From: Micromonospora arborensis
Lineage (GTDB): Bacteria; Actinomycetota; Actinomycetes; Mycobacteriales; Micromonosporaceae
Assembly (NCBI RefSeq): GCF_003205615.1
Contig: NZ_PYBV01000014.1
Coordinates: 165,779 to 229,778 of the forward strand
Direction: 5' to 3'
Length of the DNA stretch: 64,000 nt
Each line of letters begins with the position of its first letter. Position 1 is the first letter of the stretch. Positions 24,792 to 37,675 of the stretch are shown piece by piece. Under the pieces are notes generated by a model that had not been told where the DNA came from, made no database searches, and worked only from the letters and a program-made list of their open reading frames with translations. The position numbers and the translations under genes are program-made.

Positions 24792-25780
24792 GGGGTGTCT
24801 CCCGAGGGCTGGTTGCGGTCGTTCGAGGGGGTGGAACCGGTGTGCTGGGGGACTTCGACGACAACCGTCTGCGCGCGCCTGTCGTGCAGCGCCTGGCGCA
24901 GCGGGTGGTTGAAGAGCGGGGAGAGTGCATCGACCAGTTGCAGCACCAGGCCGAGCCCGGCGCAGTACCAGAGCAGGGTCGGCAGGCCCAGCGTGCTCCA
25001 GCGGCTCAACGACCGACCGATGCCCAGCGGCTGGTCGGCGGCGATCGGCACCGCCCGGATCCGCATCATCCGCTTGCCGACGGTCTGCCCACCAGCGGCC
25101 ATGGCGGGCACCTCGTACGCCAGCCAGAGCGCGGTGGCGATCAGCAGGATCACCAGCAAAAGAGACTCGGCCTGCGCGCTGGGAATCGGCAGGCCATCGG
25201 CGGAGGTCTCGCCCCGCGAGGCCCGCCGGAAGACCTCCTGCCAGTACGGCGCCCACTCCTGCAGCCAGCGCCAGACGAACCAGCCGTTGGCCACCACGTT
25301 CAGGGCGAGGACGAGGGCGAAGTCGATCAGCCGTGCGGTGAGCCGGCGGCCGTAACCGGCCAGCGCGAAGCCATGCGGGCGCGGCTCGGGCGGTCGCATG
25401 GACCAGCCCGGGTGACCGGCCGGAGGCGCCCACCCGGGTTGACCACCCTGCGGTCCCCAGCCGGGTTGACCACCCTGCGGTCCCCAGCCGGGTTGACCGC
25501 CAGGTGCGCCCCAGCCTGGGCCGTGTCCCGGTTGCGGGCCGTACCCCGGTGGTGGGCCCTGCTGTGGCGGCCAGCCGGACGCGCCGGTCGCCGGGCCAGG
25601 GGTGCCCGACGCGGCGGGCGCGGCCGGGGTGACCGGCGCGGGCGGTGGCTCGACCGGTGGTGGGCCGTCGGGCGGGGTGGCGTCGACAGGAATGGGCGCG
25701 CCGAGCCAACCCTCGCCGTCCCAGTAGCGCCGGGTCTCGGTGTCGGCGGGGTCGACGTACCAGCCGGGTTGCACACTCAC
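24788..25780 (-). CDS. DUF2510 / RDD-family membrane protein
   Basis: A 330-residue protein. N-terminal DUF2510 (QPGWYVDPADTETRRYWDGEGW-type segment with its conserved aromatics), a long Pro/Gly-rich linker containing near-identical 30-bp repeats (GGQPGWGPQ units), then an RDD domain with the name-giving R-x-x-x-R-x-x-D in RRLTARLIDF and three to four transmembrane helices. Function of RDD proteins is poorly known, sometimes ion/proton exchange. The GTG at 25780 places the DUF2510 at the very N-terminus. Coupled to the downstream aminotransferase by a 4-bp overlap. Confidence 0.82.
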   Translation of the reverse strand: MSVQPGWYVDPADTETRRYWDGEGWLGAPIPVDATPPDGPPPVEPPPAPVTPAAPAASGTPGPATGASGWPPQQGPPPGYGPQPGHGPGWGAPGGQPGWGPQGGQPGWGPQGGQPGWAPPAGHPGWSMRPPEPRPHGFALAGYGRRLTARLIDFALVLALNVVANGWFVWRWLQEWAPYWQEVFRRASRGETSADGLPIPSAQAESLLLVILLIATALWLAYEVPAMAAGGQTVGKRMMRIRAVPIAADQPLGIGRSLSRWSTLGLPTLLWYCAGLGLVLQLVDALSPLFNHPLRQALHDRRAQTVVVEVPQHTGSTPSNDRNQPSGDTP

Positions 25781-25984
25781 GCCGTCGCTCCGCTTCGCCG
25801 CACGACGGCGCGCGGCGCCACCCTGCTGGTCCGCTCCCTGTTCTCGCTCACGAGGACACCTTAACGACGACCGTTGCGGCGAACTTGTCGTGGAGGCACT
25901 GCGGCGCGACGCCGCCGACGGCGGGCTGAGGCCCACCGACCGGCGGCGTCGGGTACGACGGAGGCTGCGTCACGCTCGCAAGTG

Positions 25985-27308
<1,324 letters not shown>

Positions 27309-27330
27309 GCATTCGGTATGGTCTTGACCC

Positions 27331-27834
27331 ATGAATGGTGAGCAGAATGTACAGCTCGACGTGCTCGACGTGCGCTTGATCGAACTGCTCGCCGAGGAAC
27401 CGCGGATCGGGGTGCTGGAGTGCTCCCGTCGGCTCGGGGTGGCCCGGGGCACCGTGCAGGCCCGGCTGGACAAGCTGATCGAGCGGCAGGTCATCGAGGG
27501 CTTCGGCCCCGAGATCTCACCGGCCGCGATCGGGTTCGGGGTGACCAGCTTCGTCACCCTGGAGATCAGCCAGCGGCAGGGCCACGACCCGGTCACCGCC
27601 CACCTCGCCGCCATCCCGGAGGTGCTGGAGGCGCACACCATCACCGGCTCCAGTGACCTGCTCTGCCGGATCGTGGCCCGCTCCAACACCGACCTGCAAC
27701 GGGTCATCGACTCGATCGTCTCGTCCGCCGGCATTACCCGGGCTTCGACGATCATCGCCCTGGCCGAGCAGATTCCCTACCGCACGCTGCCACTGGTGCG
27801 CAGCGCCGTACGGACCGACGGAAGGGTGCTGTAA
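27331..27834 (+). CDS. Lrp/AsnC-family transcriptional regulator
   Basis: A 167-residue regulator with an N-terminal winged HTH (LDVRLIELLAEEPRIGVLECSRRLGVARGTVQARLDKL region, about 9-45) and a C-terminal RAM/Lrp ligand-binding domain (AHTITGSSDLLCRIVARSNTDLQ). It is divergent from hpd by 140 bp and probably responds to an aromatic amino acid or its keto acid, controlling hpd. Start ATG 27331 appears leaderless (TATGGT 8 nt upstream). Confidence 0.9.
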   Translation: MNGEQNVQLDVLDVRLIELLAEEPRIGVLECSRRLGVARGTVQARLDKLIERQVIEGFGPEISPAAIGFGVTSFVTLEISQRQGHDPVTAHLAAIPEVLEAHTITGSSDLLCRIVARSNTDLQRVIDSIVSSAGITRASTIIALAEQIPYRTLPLVRSAVRTDGRVL

Positions 27835-27889
27835 CACCTCCGAGCCCAGAAAGCGCGGCGACACGGCGGCGCGGGCGTACGGAAGATCC

Positions 27890-29353
27890 GTGATCGTGGC
27901 TACGGTGTGCGGTGTGGCGAAGGGGAGCGTGCGCGGTGGGCTGCTGCTCGGCCTCGCCGTGGTCGTCGCGCTCGCCGCGACCGGCGTGTGGAACCCGTTC
28001 CCCGGCCTGTGGGAGTGGGTGGACCGCAGCGAACCCATCTCCGAACCCGACGTGGTCTGGCAGCAACGGGTCGGCGGCACTCCGCGCAGCGTGACCATCG
28101 CCGGCGACGCCGTCGTGGTCGAGCAGCGCACCCGGGTCGAGGCCCGCAGCCTGGCGACCGGCACGCAGCTCTGGGAGCGCAAGGCGGACTGGTCGGCGGT
28201 CGCCGGCGGCGACCGGGACCCCGTCGTCGCCGTGGGCAAGCTCCTGGTCAAGGGGTACGAGCTGCTCGACCCGGCCACCGGGGCGACCCGGCGACGCGAC
28301 GACGACGCGGTGGCCGTCTGGACGTACCGCAACCTGCTCCTCGACGCGCGCTGCACGGATGCCACCGACTGCACCCTGAGCGCCTGGGACCCACGCGGCA
28401 CCGCACCACTCTGGACGGCCTTCCTGCCCGGGGTGCACAGCGGCCTGCTCGCCGACAACCCCGGCCTGCGCGGCACCCGCCGGCTCACCGCCACCCGAAT
28501 CGACGACGGGGTGGCCGGGGCGGAGCCCGCACCACCGCTGCTCGGCTTCCCGGTCGACGGCCGCGTGCACGTGGTCGACACCGCCACCGGCCGAGTGCTG
28601 CAGAACGTCGAGCCCGGCCGGGACGAGCGGCTCTCCGTGGTGGGTGGGCGGATGCTGCGGATCGCCGCCCGTTCCCAGGACGGCACCTGTTACTTCGCCA
28701 TCTCCGCCCGGGACCCGGCGACCGGGCAGGAGGCCTGGCAGCGGGCCGGAGTCAACCTGCGAACCGCCGGCTCCGCCGGCTGCGTGCAACGTGAAGACCC
28801 GCAGGGTGCGCGCAACGTGCTGATCGGCGTCGGCCCGGACGGTCGCGAAGCAGTCGTCGACGGGTACAACGGGCGGCTGCTCTGGGTCGGTGACCCGGGC
28901 ACCAAGCTGATCGCGGTCGACGACCGCTACGCGGTGTTCCGGGCCGCCGACAAGCGCTCGGTGGTCGCCCGTGAGCTGGGCACCGACCGGGTGCTGTGGA
29001 CACGGCCCGCCAGCGGCAAGGCCGGTGCCGCGCTCACCCCGTACGCGGCGGTGGTCGCGGACGAGAAGCCGTCCCGGTTGGCCGCTGTGGATCCGCGTAC
29101 CGGCCGGGAGTTGGCCGTCCTGCGGACCTCGGCGAACGCCCTCGCGGTCGGGTCGCAGGGCATGATCGTCGGTGAGGGGCGCGAGATCGGGTATGTCCGC
29201 TTCGGCGCGGCCGGCAGCTCGCCCGCCCGACCGCCCGGCGACGGCGGAAATCCCCGACCGGGCGGCACCGGCCCGGGTGGCGGGCAGAACAACGGCGACT
29301 GTGGGCCGAAGGGGGAGCTCTGCCCCGACCCGGACGGCGGCAAGGACGGCTGA
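27890..29353 (+). CDS. Membrane-anchored PQQ-like beta-propeller protein (2)
   Basis: About 487 residues: short N-terminus, transmembrane helix (GGLLLGLAVVVALAATGVW), then propeller blades (VEARSLATGTQLWERKADW, VHVVDTATGRVLQNV, YFAISARDPATGQEAWQRAG, LAAVDPRTGRELAVLR) and a Pro/Gly-rich tail ending GELCPDPDGGKDG. It shares the architecture, not close sequence, with the protein at 20117. GTG 27890 was chosen for the GGAAG site 6 nt upstream; GTG 27914 is the alternative. The role is unknown; possibly a cell-envelope scaffold. Confidence 0.78.
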   Translation: MIVATVCGVAKGSVRGGLLLGLAVVVALAATGVWNPFPGLWEWVDRSEPISEPDVVWQQRVGGTPRSVTIAGDAVVVEQRTRVEARSLATGTQLWERKADWSAVAGGDRDPVVAVGKLLVKGYELLDPATGATRRRDDDAVAVWTYRNLLLDARCTDATDCTLSAWDPRGTAPLWTAFLPGVHSGLLADNPGLRGTRRLTATRIDDGVAGAEPAPPLLGFPVDGRVHVVDTATGRVLQNVEPGRDERLSVVGGRMLRIAARSQDGTCYFAISARDPATGQEAWQRAGVNLRTAGSAGCVQREDPQGARNVLIGVGPDGREAVVDGYNGRLLWVGDPGTKLIAVDDRYAVFRAADKRSVVARELGTDRVLWTRPASGKAGAALTPYAAVVADEKPSRLAAVDPRTGRELAVLRTSANALAVGSQGMIVGEGREIGYVRFGAAGSSPARPPGDGGNPRPGGTGPGGGQNNGDCGPKGELCPDPDGGKDG

Positions 29354-29478
29354 GCGGCCAGGACGCCCCCTGAACGAGTTGGCGGCGGAGCGCGGCGTGC
29401 CCAGGCGATGAGAGCGGCGTCCCAGGACCAGCCCGGCGGGTGGGAGTGATCGACCGGTCTGCCCTAGGCTTGCCGCTC

Positions 29479-31146
<1,668 letters not shown>

Positions 31147-31161
31147 CTCGACGCGTACCTG

Positions 31162-31200
31162 AAAAGGGGTGCCGGGCGAATCCGCCCGGCACCCCTTTTT
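31162..31200 (+). terminator. Strong Rho-independent terminator of fumA
   Basis: A perfect hairpin GGGGTGCCGGGCG / CGCCCGGCACCCC with an AATC loop, flanked by AAAA and TTTTT. The A and T runs extend the stem and allow function in both directions. A smaller hairpin CCCACCCC-GCT-GGGGTGGG follows at 31232-31250. Confidence 0.9.
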
Positions 31201-31410
31201 CCGTCGTCTGTGCTTTACCGACATCGGTGCGCCCACCCCGCTGGGGTGGGACGGGCGCGCCGCCCCCGTCGGATGTCGTCACCGACAACCCGGAGCGAGT
31301 GTCCGGTGCACCGCTGTCGATCCGCTCTCACATCGCTATCGCCTGACTGAGGCGATCTGTGATCGTCGGACTACTCTGCTCGAAGTTGCGGCACTGAGGC
31401 GGGGGAGCAG

Positions 31411-34389
31411 ATGCGGTTCGGGATCCTGGGGCCCCTGCGGGTCGGCGGTGGCGAGTCCACTGTCACCGCTGGTCGCGACCGGATCGTGCTCGCCATGCTG
31501 CTGTTGCGGACCGGCCGGCTCGTGCCCGTCGACGAACTGGTCGACGCGGTGTGGGAGGAACGCCCTCCGGTCACCGCGCGAGCCCAGTTGCAGACCTGTG
31601 TGTCGCGGTTGCGTCGCCGGTTCACCGAGCTCGGGTTGGCACCGGAGACCATCGTCACCGACCCGGCGGGGTACGGCGTCCGCGTCGCACCGGCCGACCT
31701 GGACGCCGAGGTCTTCGCCCGGGGTGTGGAGACGGCTCGTGCCGCCGTCGCGGCCGGGCGCCTGATCGACGCGCGTGCGGAATTCCGCGCTGCCCTGGCT
31801 CTCTGGCGGGGGCCGGCGCTCAGCGGCATTTCGAGCCGCAGCGTCCATCGCCGTGCGCACGCACTCGACGAGCAGCGCCTCACCGCGCTGGAGGAGTGCG
31901 TCGACGTCGAGCTGCGCCTCGGGCCGGGCGTCGAGTTGATCGACGAGCTCGCCGAGAGCGTCGACCAGCACCCGTTGCGGGAGCGGCTGCGCGGCCAACT
32001 GATGCTCGCCCTCTCCTCGGTGGGTCGACAGGCAGACGCGCTCCGGGCCTATCGGGAGGGCCGGCGGCTCTACGCCGAGGAGTTGGGCATCGAACCAGGT
32101 GCCGAGTTGCAGGAGTTGCACCAGCGGGTCCTCGCCGGCGACCTGGCTCTGGCGGGTCGGCAGTCCGGACCGACCGCCCCGGTCCGCTCGCTGCCCCGGG
32201 CGATCGGCGACTTCACCGGTCGGCAGCACACGCTGGCCCGCCTCGTCAAGGAGGTGGAGGCCGGAGCGCGGATCCAGCTCATCGACGGAATGGCCGGCAG
32301 CGGCAAGACCGCGCTCGCGGTGCACGTCGCCACCGCCCTCGCGGCCAACTACCCCGACGCCCAGCTCTACATCGACCTGCACGGGCACAGCGAGCGCACA
32401 CCGTTGACGCCGGCCGCGGCGGTGGCCACGCTGCTGCGGCAGCTCGGTGTGCCCGCCGAGCGGGTCCCGACGAACCAGGACGACCGGTTGGCGCTCTGGC
32501 GCACCGAGTTGGCCGGCCGGCGAGCTGTGGTGGTGCTGGACAACGCCGCCAGCGCCGACCAGGTGACACCACTGCTGCCCAACGGCTCGCACTGCCTGAT
32601 CCTGATCACCAGCCGTCGTCGGCTGGTCGGCGTCGACGAGGGGCGCCCGTCGTCGCTGCCCGTGCTCGACACCGACGAGGCGATCGAGCTGCTCGGACGG
32701 GTGGCCGGTGTCAGCCGGGTGGCGGCGGAGCCGGAGGCGGCCACCGAGGTGGTCCGCCGCTGCGGCCACCTGCCCCTCGCCATCCGGCTGGCCGGTGCCC
32801 GGCTGGCGCACCGACCCCGTTGGCGAATCGCCGACCTGGCCGAGCGGCTCAGCACCCGACCGGATCCGTTGGCCGAGTTCGAAGCGGGCGAGCGGTCCGT
32901 CGGCCGGGCCTTCGCCCTGTCGTACGCCCAGGTGTCGCCGACCGCGCAGCGCACGTTCCGGCTGCTGGGCCTGCACCCGGGGGTACGCTTCGACAACTCG
33001 GTCGCCGCCGTGCTCGCCGAGCTGCCCCTGCCCGAGGCGCAGGATCTGCTGGACGAGTTGGTCGACGCGCACCTCGTGGAGGAGGCGGAGCCGGGCCGTT
33101 ACCGGCTGCACGACCTGGTCCGGGAGTACGCGCGGACGCTGGTTGCCGAGCCGGAGCGAGCAGTCGAGCGACGGGACGCCATCGGGCGCCTGCTCGACCA
33201 CCACCTGCACGTCGCCACGGCGATCGCCCGCGAGAGGGAGCTGACCTCGGCCCATTCGCTGATCGTGGTGACGGCGCCGATCCGCGCCGACCTGGTCACG
33301 ATCGTCGCTGAGCAGGGGCGTGCCTGGCTGGACGAGAACCTAGCCATGTGGACTGCCCTGGTGCGGTTGGCGGAGACCGAGGGGTTCCTCCGCTACTGCT
33401 GGCAGTTGGCGAGGGCCTGCTGGCACGCACAGTTCGAGGGCGGTCGCCTGGACGAGTTGATCGAGACGCACTCCGCTGGTCTGCGTGCCGCCGAGAAGCT
33501 GGGTGACGACAGGGCGGTGGCGACGATGCTCAACTATCTCGCCTCTGCCTACTACCGGCTGGGGGACTTTCCGGAGTCGATCCAGTTGATGGAGAGGGCG
33601 CTCGACATCTTCCACCGGCTCGGTCTGCGCCGCGAGTTCCGTAACACTCTGGGCAATCTGGGCACCTCGTACGCCGTCAACTTCCAGTTCCGTCGGGCCC
33701 GGGAATGCTACGAAGCCGCTCGGGCGCTGGCGACGCGGATGCGCGACAAGTCCGCGCTGGCGAACGAACTCAACAACCTGACAATGACCCTGCTGCTGTG
33801 GGGCCGACTCGACGAGGCACTGCGCACCGCCCGGCGGCACCTGGGGATCGCCCGCGAGGTTGGCGACCTGCGCCGGATCGGCAACGCACTCGGGCACCTC
33901 GGGATGATCAGGCACCGGATGGGCGACGTGGGACCGGCCAGCCGGCTGCTGAGGGTGGCGCTGCGCGTCAAGCGACAGGTGAGTGCCCGGTTCGGTGAGG
34001 GCGAGGTGTTGAACGAGATCGGGATGATGGAACGGGAGGCCGGCCGCCCGGAACGCGCTGCCGATCTGCACCGGGCGGCGCTCGTCGCGATGACCGAGGT
34101 GGGGGACCGCCCTGCCCAGTGCGGCTCACGCAACCTGCTGGCCCGTGCAATCCTGGACCAGGGGGACACGACCAGCGCGCTCGACCTGTACCGCCGGGTC
34201 CTGGCCGACACCACCAGGCTGAGTATTCGCTACGAGAGGGCCCGGGCGTTGGAGGGCATCGCGCGCTGCCTGGCTCCCACCGATCCGGCCGTGGCGCGTG
34301 AGCACGCGACCCGGGCGCTGTCCCTGTACCGGCAGATCGAGTCGCCGGACCAGCACGAGGTGGAACGCCTGCTCACCGAGTTGGGCTGA
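31411..34389 (+). CDS. SARP-family regulator, AfsR type
   Basis: A 992-residue multidomain regulator. Residues about 1-90 are the OmpR-like winged-helix DNA-binding domain (FGILGPLRV start), about 95-240 the BTAD domain, about 265-560 an NB-ARC ATPase with Walker [11 protein letters not shown] at 292-301 and Walker B VVVLDNA, and about 680-990 TPR repeats (such as [21 protein letters not shown]). This is the AfsR layout and length; AfsR-like proteins activate antibiotic biosynthesis on sensing partners through the TPR. No obvious AfsS-like small gene follows. The target is unknown. Confidence 0.9.
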   Translation: MRFGILGPLRVGGGESTVTAGRDRIVLAMLLLRTGRLVPVDELVDAVWEERPPVTARAQLQTCVSRLRRRFTELGLAPETIVTDPAGYGVRVAPADLDAEVFARGVETARAAVAAGRLIDARAEFRAALALWRGPALSGISSRSVHRRAHALDEQRLTALEECVDVELRLGPGVELIDELAESVDQHPLRERLRGQLMLALSSVGRQADALRAYREGRRLYAEELGIEPGAELQELHQRVLAGDLALAGRQSGPTAPVRSLPRAIGDFTGRQHTLARLVKEVEAGARIQLIDGMAGSGKTALAVHVATALAANYPDAQLYIDLHGHSERTPLTPAAAVATLLRQLGVPAERVPTNQDDRLALWRTELAGRRAVVVLDNAASADQVTPLLPNGSHCLILITSRRRLVGVDEGRPSSLPVLDTDEAIELLGRVAGVSRVAAEPEAATEVVRRCGHLPLAIRLAGARLAHRPRWRIADLAERLSTRPDPLAEFEAGERSVGRAFALSYAQVSPTAQRTFRLLGLHPGVRFDNSVAAVLAELPLPEAQDLLDELVDAHLVEEAEPGRYRLHDLVREYARTLVAEPERAVERRDAIGRLLDHHLHVATAIARERELTSAHSLIVVTAPIRADLVTIVAEQGRAWLDENLAMWTALVRLAETEGFLRYCWQLARACWHAQFEGGRLDELIETHSAGLRAAEKLGDDRAVATMLNYLASAYYRLGDFPESIQLMERALDIFHRLGLRREFRNTLGNLGTSYAVNFQFRRARECYEAARALATRMRDKSALANELNNLTMTLLLWGRLDEALRTARRHLGIAREVGDLRRIGNALGHLGMIRHRMGDVGPASRLLRVALRVKRQVSARFGEGEVLNEIGMMEREAGRPERAADLHRAALVAMTEVGDRPAQCGSRNLLARAILDQGDTTSALDLYRRVLADTTRLSIRYERARALEGIARCLAPTDPAVAREHATRALSLYRQIESPDQHEVERLLTELG

Positions 34390-34433
34390 CGGATCATCTG
34401 CGAGGCCGCGCCGGGCGCGGCAGGATGGTACGC

Positions 34434-35834
34434 GTGACGACTCCTGAGGCGACCGGTTACCGCATCGAACGCGACTCGATGGGCGAGGTGGAGGTGCCCG
34501 CCGAGGCGCTGTGGCGGGCACAGACCCAGCGCGCGGTGCAGAATTTCCCGATCTCCGGCCGGGGCCTCGAGCCGGCCCAGATCAAGGCCCTCGCACAGAT
34601 CAAGGGCGCTGCGGCCGAGGTCAACGGTGAGCTGGGCGTGATCGACGCCAACGTGGCCGCCGCCATCGCGGCCGCCGCCGCACACGTGGCCGACGGCGGC
34701 TACGACGACCAGTTTCCGGTGGACGTGTTCCAGACCGGTTCGGGCACCTCGTCGAACATGAACGCCAACGAGGTGATCGCCGCCCTGGCGACCCGGGAGC
34801 TGGGCCGGGACGTGCACCCCAACGACCACGTCAACGCCTCCCAGTCCAGTAACGACATCTTCCCGTCCTCCATCCACCTGGCCGCGACCCAGTTCATCGT
34901 GGAAGATCTGCTGCCGTCGCTGGCCCACCTGGCGTCGGCGCTGGAGGCCAAGTCAGCCGAGTTCGAGACGGTGGTCAAGGCCGGGCGTACCCACCTGATG
35001 GACGCCACCCCGGTCACCCTGGGGCAGGAGTTCGGCGGGTACGCGGCCCAGGTCCGCTACGGCGTGGACCGGCTGGAGGGCGCGCTGCCCCGGCTGGCTG
35101 AGCTGCCACTGGGCGGCACCGCCGTGGGCACCGGGATCAACACGCCGCTCGGCTTCGCCGCCGCGGTGATCGGCAAGCTGCGCGAGTCGACCGGGCTGCC
35201 GTTGTCCGAGGCGCGCAACCACTTCGAGGCGCAGGGTGCCCGGGACGCGCTGGTGGAGACCTCGGGCCACCTGCGGACCGTGGCGGTCGGCCTTTACAAG
35301 ATCGCCAACGACATCCGCTGGATGGGTTCCGGCCCCCGCGCCGGCCTACGCGAGCTGCGCATCCCCGATCTGCAGCCCGGCTCGTCGATCATGCCGGGCA
35401 AGGTCAACCCGGTGGTCGCCGAGGCGATGCGGCAGGTGTGCGCGCAGGTGATCGGCAACGACGCGACAGTCGGTTTCGCCGGTTCGCAGGGCGACTTCGA
35501 GCTGAACGTCATGCTCCCCGTGATGGGCCGCAACCTGCTGGAGTCGATCCGGCTGCTCTCCGCGGTGAGCCGGCTGTTCGCCGACCGGCTGGTGGCCGGC
35601 CTGGTCGCGGACGCCGAGGTCTGCCTGGCGTACGCCGAAGGTTCGCCGTCGATCGTCACCCCGCTGAACCGCTACCTGGGGTACGACGAGGCCGCCTCGA
35701 TCGCCAAGGAGGCGCTGGCCAAGCAGACCTCCATCCGCGAGGTGGTGATCTCCCGGGGGCACGTCGACTCCGGCAAGCTCACCGAGACCCAGCTCGACGA
35801 GACGCTTGACCTGCTCCGGATGACCCACCCCTGA
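34434..35834 (+). CDS. fumC: Fumarate hydratase, class II
   Basis: Cluster-free, oxygen-stable fumarase of the aspartase/fumarase superfamily, 466 residues. It shows [15 protein letters not shown], the [15 protein letters not shown] region and the superfamily signature [12 protein letters not shown] at about 317-328 in the mobile active-site loop. GTG 34434 was chosen since AGGATGG lies about 6 nt upstream; ATG 34425 adds three residues. Its 3' end overlaps the convergent small gene by 56 bp. Confidence 0.95.
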   Translation: MTTPEATGYRIERDSMGEVEVPAEALWRAQTQRAVQNFPISGRGLEPAQIKALAQIKGAAAEVNGELGVIDANVAAAIAAAAAHVADGGYDDQFPVDVFQTGSGTSSNMNANEVIAALATRELGRDVHPNDHVNASQSSNDIFPSSIHLAATQFIVEDLLPSLAHLASALEAKSAEFETVVKAGRTHLMDATPVTLGQEFGGYAAQVRYGVDRLEGALPRLAELPLGGTAVGTGINTPLGFAAAVIGKLRESTGLPLSEARNHFEAQGARDALVETSGHLRTVAVGLYKIANDIRWMGSGPRAGLRELRIPDLQPGSSIMPGKVNPVVAEAMRQVCAQVIGNDATVGFAGSQGDFELNVMLPVMGRNLLESIRLLSAVSRLFADRLVAGLVADAEVCLAYAEGSPSIVTPLNRYLGYDEAASIAKEALAKQTSIREVVISRGHVDSGKLTETQLDETLDLLRMTHP

Positions 35835-36111
35835 CCGGTGCCGCCCAGCCCAGGAACCGGATGAAGAGCGCTGCGGGGTCCGGGCCGTCGTGCGGGTTGA
35901 GCCGGTAAAGGTCGGCGGCTGCGTCGTGCAGGACCGTGCAGAGGTAGATGCTCAACGCGATCTGATCGTCGGCGTACTCCTGACGGAGGTTGAGTCGGGC
36001 GACCGGGCACGGCCAGGGCCCGGCGCAGACCCGGCAGAGCCAGAGCGGACGCAGTGGCAGGTGCGGCCGCCGTTGCGGCGTGGTGCGGTCCTCCGGGGCG
36101 GTCCGGGTCAT
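35779..36111 (-). CDS. Small conserved Cys-containing protein of HTH/DUF397 neighbourhoods
   Basis: A 110-residue protein with the core [48 protein letters not shown] and LFIRFLGW. The CxxC-x(4)-C cluster could bind zinc. I have seen similar small proteins beside HTH/DUF5753-DUF397 genes in streptomycetes and Micromonospora, and such a pair begins at 36538, divergently. ATG 36111 has GAAAGG 8 nt upstream; an upstream ATG at 36150 is possible. The last 56 bp overlap the end of fumC on the other strand. Confidence 0.65.
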   Translation of the reverse strand: MTRTAPEDRTTPQRRPHLPLRPLWLCRVCAGPWPCPVARLNLRQEYADDQIALSIYLCTVLHDAAADLYRLNPHDGPDPAALFIRFLGWAAPVRGGSSGAGQASRRAGSR

Positions 36112-36235
36112 GAGGCGGCCTTTCTGTTGGGCTGAATCGTTTTGCGTCATCACCCCCGCGCGCCCTCGGCGGTGGGACGGCCCCGGTGGTGGGACGGCCT
36201 CGGGCGGTGGGCGGGCTCGGGGCTGGGACCGCCCC

Positions 36236-36318
36236 GGTTGATCGACACCAGGTCGGCGACGTGGCGGTGTCGCGCCCGTCGGGTTACCCCCATATCGGCG
36301 AGCTGGAGTGGATCAACC
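36236..36318. repeat. Dispersed ~80-bp palindromic repeat, copy 3
   Basis: Terminal inverted repeat GGTTGATC ... GATCAACC, 83 bp in all, with inner blocks CACCAGGTCGGCGACGTGG and ATCGGCGAGCTGGAGTGG. It occupies the middle of a 426-bp gene-free interval (36112-36537) between divergent genes. The remainder of that interval is GC-rich with simple GGTGGGACGG-type repeats (36162-36210) and no visible gene. Confidence 0.75.
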
Positions 36319-36537
36319 CGCCTGGACACTGTCGACGTGGCCGCCTGGGCGGGGGCGGTCCCGTGCGGTGCCGACCGGCCCGGGGGACGGGAGACGGCTC
36401 CGCACTTCACAGTCTGGTGATCGGGCGACTACGGTCGGAAGGGTTTGGGCCCGTCGTCGTAGCCGCCCTGTTCCGGGTGGCAGCGCCGCTGGTGGCCGAC
36501 TGGAGTTGATCGTCGGCGGGGTGGAGGGCGGCACAAC

Positions 36538-37350
36538 GTGGCCGATGGACAGATGACGGCAGCGGCGTTCCTGATCGCGGAGCTGCGGCGAGCGCGGGTC
36601 CGGCGGGGCTGGAGCCAGGACGAACTGGCCAAGGCGGTCAACTACTCGGCGTCGATGGTCAGCGCCGTCGAGCTGGGCCAGCAACCGCCCACCGGGAAGT
36701 ACCTGGAACTCGTCGACCGGGCACTGGAGACCGGCGGCCTCTTCGGCCGCATGTCCACCGAGCTGGTCAGCCTCGACAAGGCCCAGGTCTGGCTGCGCGG
36801 CTGGCGCGCGATCCTCGCGGAGGCCCGAGCACTGCGGTGGTTTGATCCGTTGCACGTTCCCGGGCTGCTGCAAACCGAAGGTTATGCCCGCGCCATCTTC
36901 GAATCAGACAGGCTGCTCGACGCCGATGAGGTTGAGCGGCGGTTGACCGACCGGATGGACAGCCAGCAGGTTCTCTACGCGGACCGACCGCCGCACCTCG
37001 TCGCCGTGCTCGACGAGTCGGTGCTGCGGCGACGCGTCGGCGGTCGGAAGATGATGTGCGAGCAGGCGGTGCACCTGGCGCGGTTGGCGACCGAGCATCC
37101 GCGCGTTCAACTGCATGTCGTGCCTCGCTCGGCCGAGGAGTATCCGGGCCTCAACGGACCGTTCATCCTCGCCACCGTCGCCGACCACAGCGACCTTGCC
37201 TACCTCGGTGGTCAGATCGGTGGTCAGGAGCTTGACCGGCCAGCGGATTTGCTCCGTCTACAGCGGACTTGGGAGGCTACTCTCGGCCAGGCGTTGCCAC
37301 CACAGGAGTCGATTGAGTTGCTGAGGGAAGTGGCGGAGTCGTGGAGTTGA
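36538..37350 (+). CDS. HTH (XRE) regulator with DUF5753
   Basis: A 270-residue regulator. Residues about 10-65 form an XRE-type HTH (RARVRRGWSQDELAKAVNYSASMVSAVELGQ region); about 90-265 are DUF5753 (WFDPLHVPGLLQTEGYARA, VLDESVLRRRVGG, VQLHVVP). Family members pair with small DUF397 proteins and influence development and antibiotic production in streptomycetes. GTG 36538 or ATG 36553 may be the start. Its stop overlaps the following DUF397 gene by 10 bp. Confidence 0.93.
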   Translation: MADGQMTAAAFLIAELRRARVRRGWSQDELAKAVNYSASMVSAVELGQQPPTGKYLELVDRALETGGLFGRMSTELVSLDKAQVWLRGWRAILAEARALRWFDPLHVPGLLQTEGYARAIFESDRLLDADEVERRLTDRMDSQQVLYADRPPHLVAVLDESVLRRRVGGRKMMCEQAVHLARLATEHPRVQLHVVPRSAEEYPGLNGPFILATVADHSDLAYLGGQIGGQELDRPADLLRLQRTWEATLGQALPPQESIELLREVAESWS

Positions 37351-37523
37351 CCCGAGCCCGGTGGCGAAAGAGCAGCCGCAGCGGTTCCAACGACCAGTGT
37401 GTCGAGGTGGCGACGAATCTCGGGGATGTGGTCGGGGTGCGAGACAGCAAGGACCCGGACGGGCCCGTGCTCGTGGTCGACGCGTACTCCTGGCGGTTCT
37501 TCGTGGTCGCGCCCCCGCGCTGA
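37341..37523 (+). CDS. DUF397-domain protein paired with the HTH regulator
   Basis: A 60-residue protein with RWRKSSRSGSNDQCVEVA, GVRDSKDPDGP and terminal WRFFVVA, the full DUF397 pattern. GTG 37341 lies inside the end of the HTH gene, in another frame, so translation is coupled. Presumed partner or antagonist of the HTH protein; a perfect 22-bp hairpin follows. Confidence 0.9.
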   Translation: MELTRARWRKSSRSGSNDQCVEVATNLGDVVGVRDSKDPDGPVLVVDAYSWRFFVVAPPR

Positions 37524-37568
37524 CGCGACCGCCTCACGCGCGGCGGCGGCCGGGGTTCCCCGCGCAAC

Positions 37569-37618
37569 TTCAGGGAAGTTGCTGCCTCAGCGCGCACTGA
37601 GGCAGCAACTTCCCTGAA
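37569..37618. repeat. Perfect 22-bp inverted repeat (hairpin)
   Basis: Arms 37569-37590 and 37597-37618 are exact complements (TTCAGGGAAGTTGCTGCCTC...) with a 6-nt CGCGCA loop. Less GC-rich than its surroundings and without a T tract. It follows the DUF397 gene by 45 bp, so termination is possible, but the composition and perfection suggest an inserted palindrome. Confidence 0.7.
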
Positions 37619-37675
37619 CCTGCGCGGATCTTGGCGGTCCGGGTAAATCGTTCGACGGGGTTTTGGGTGGGACGG

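Noticed and set aside
25848..25973. Possible 41-residue gene after hpd beginning MTQPPSYPTPP (minus strand, GTG 25973)
   Set aside because: The start looks like many actinobacterial N-termini, but there is no ribosome-binding site, no recognisable domain and a poor C-terminus; it may be a remnant of a larger gene.
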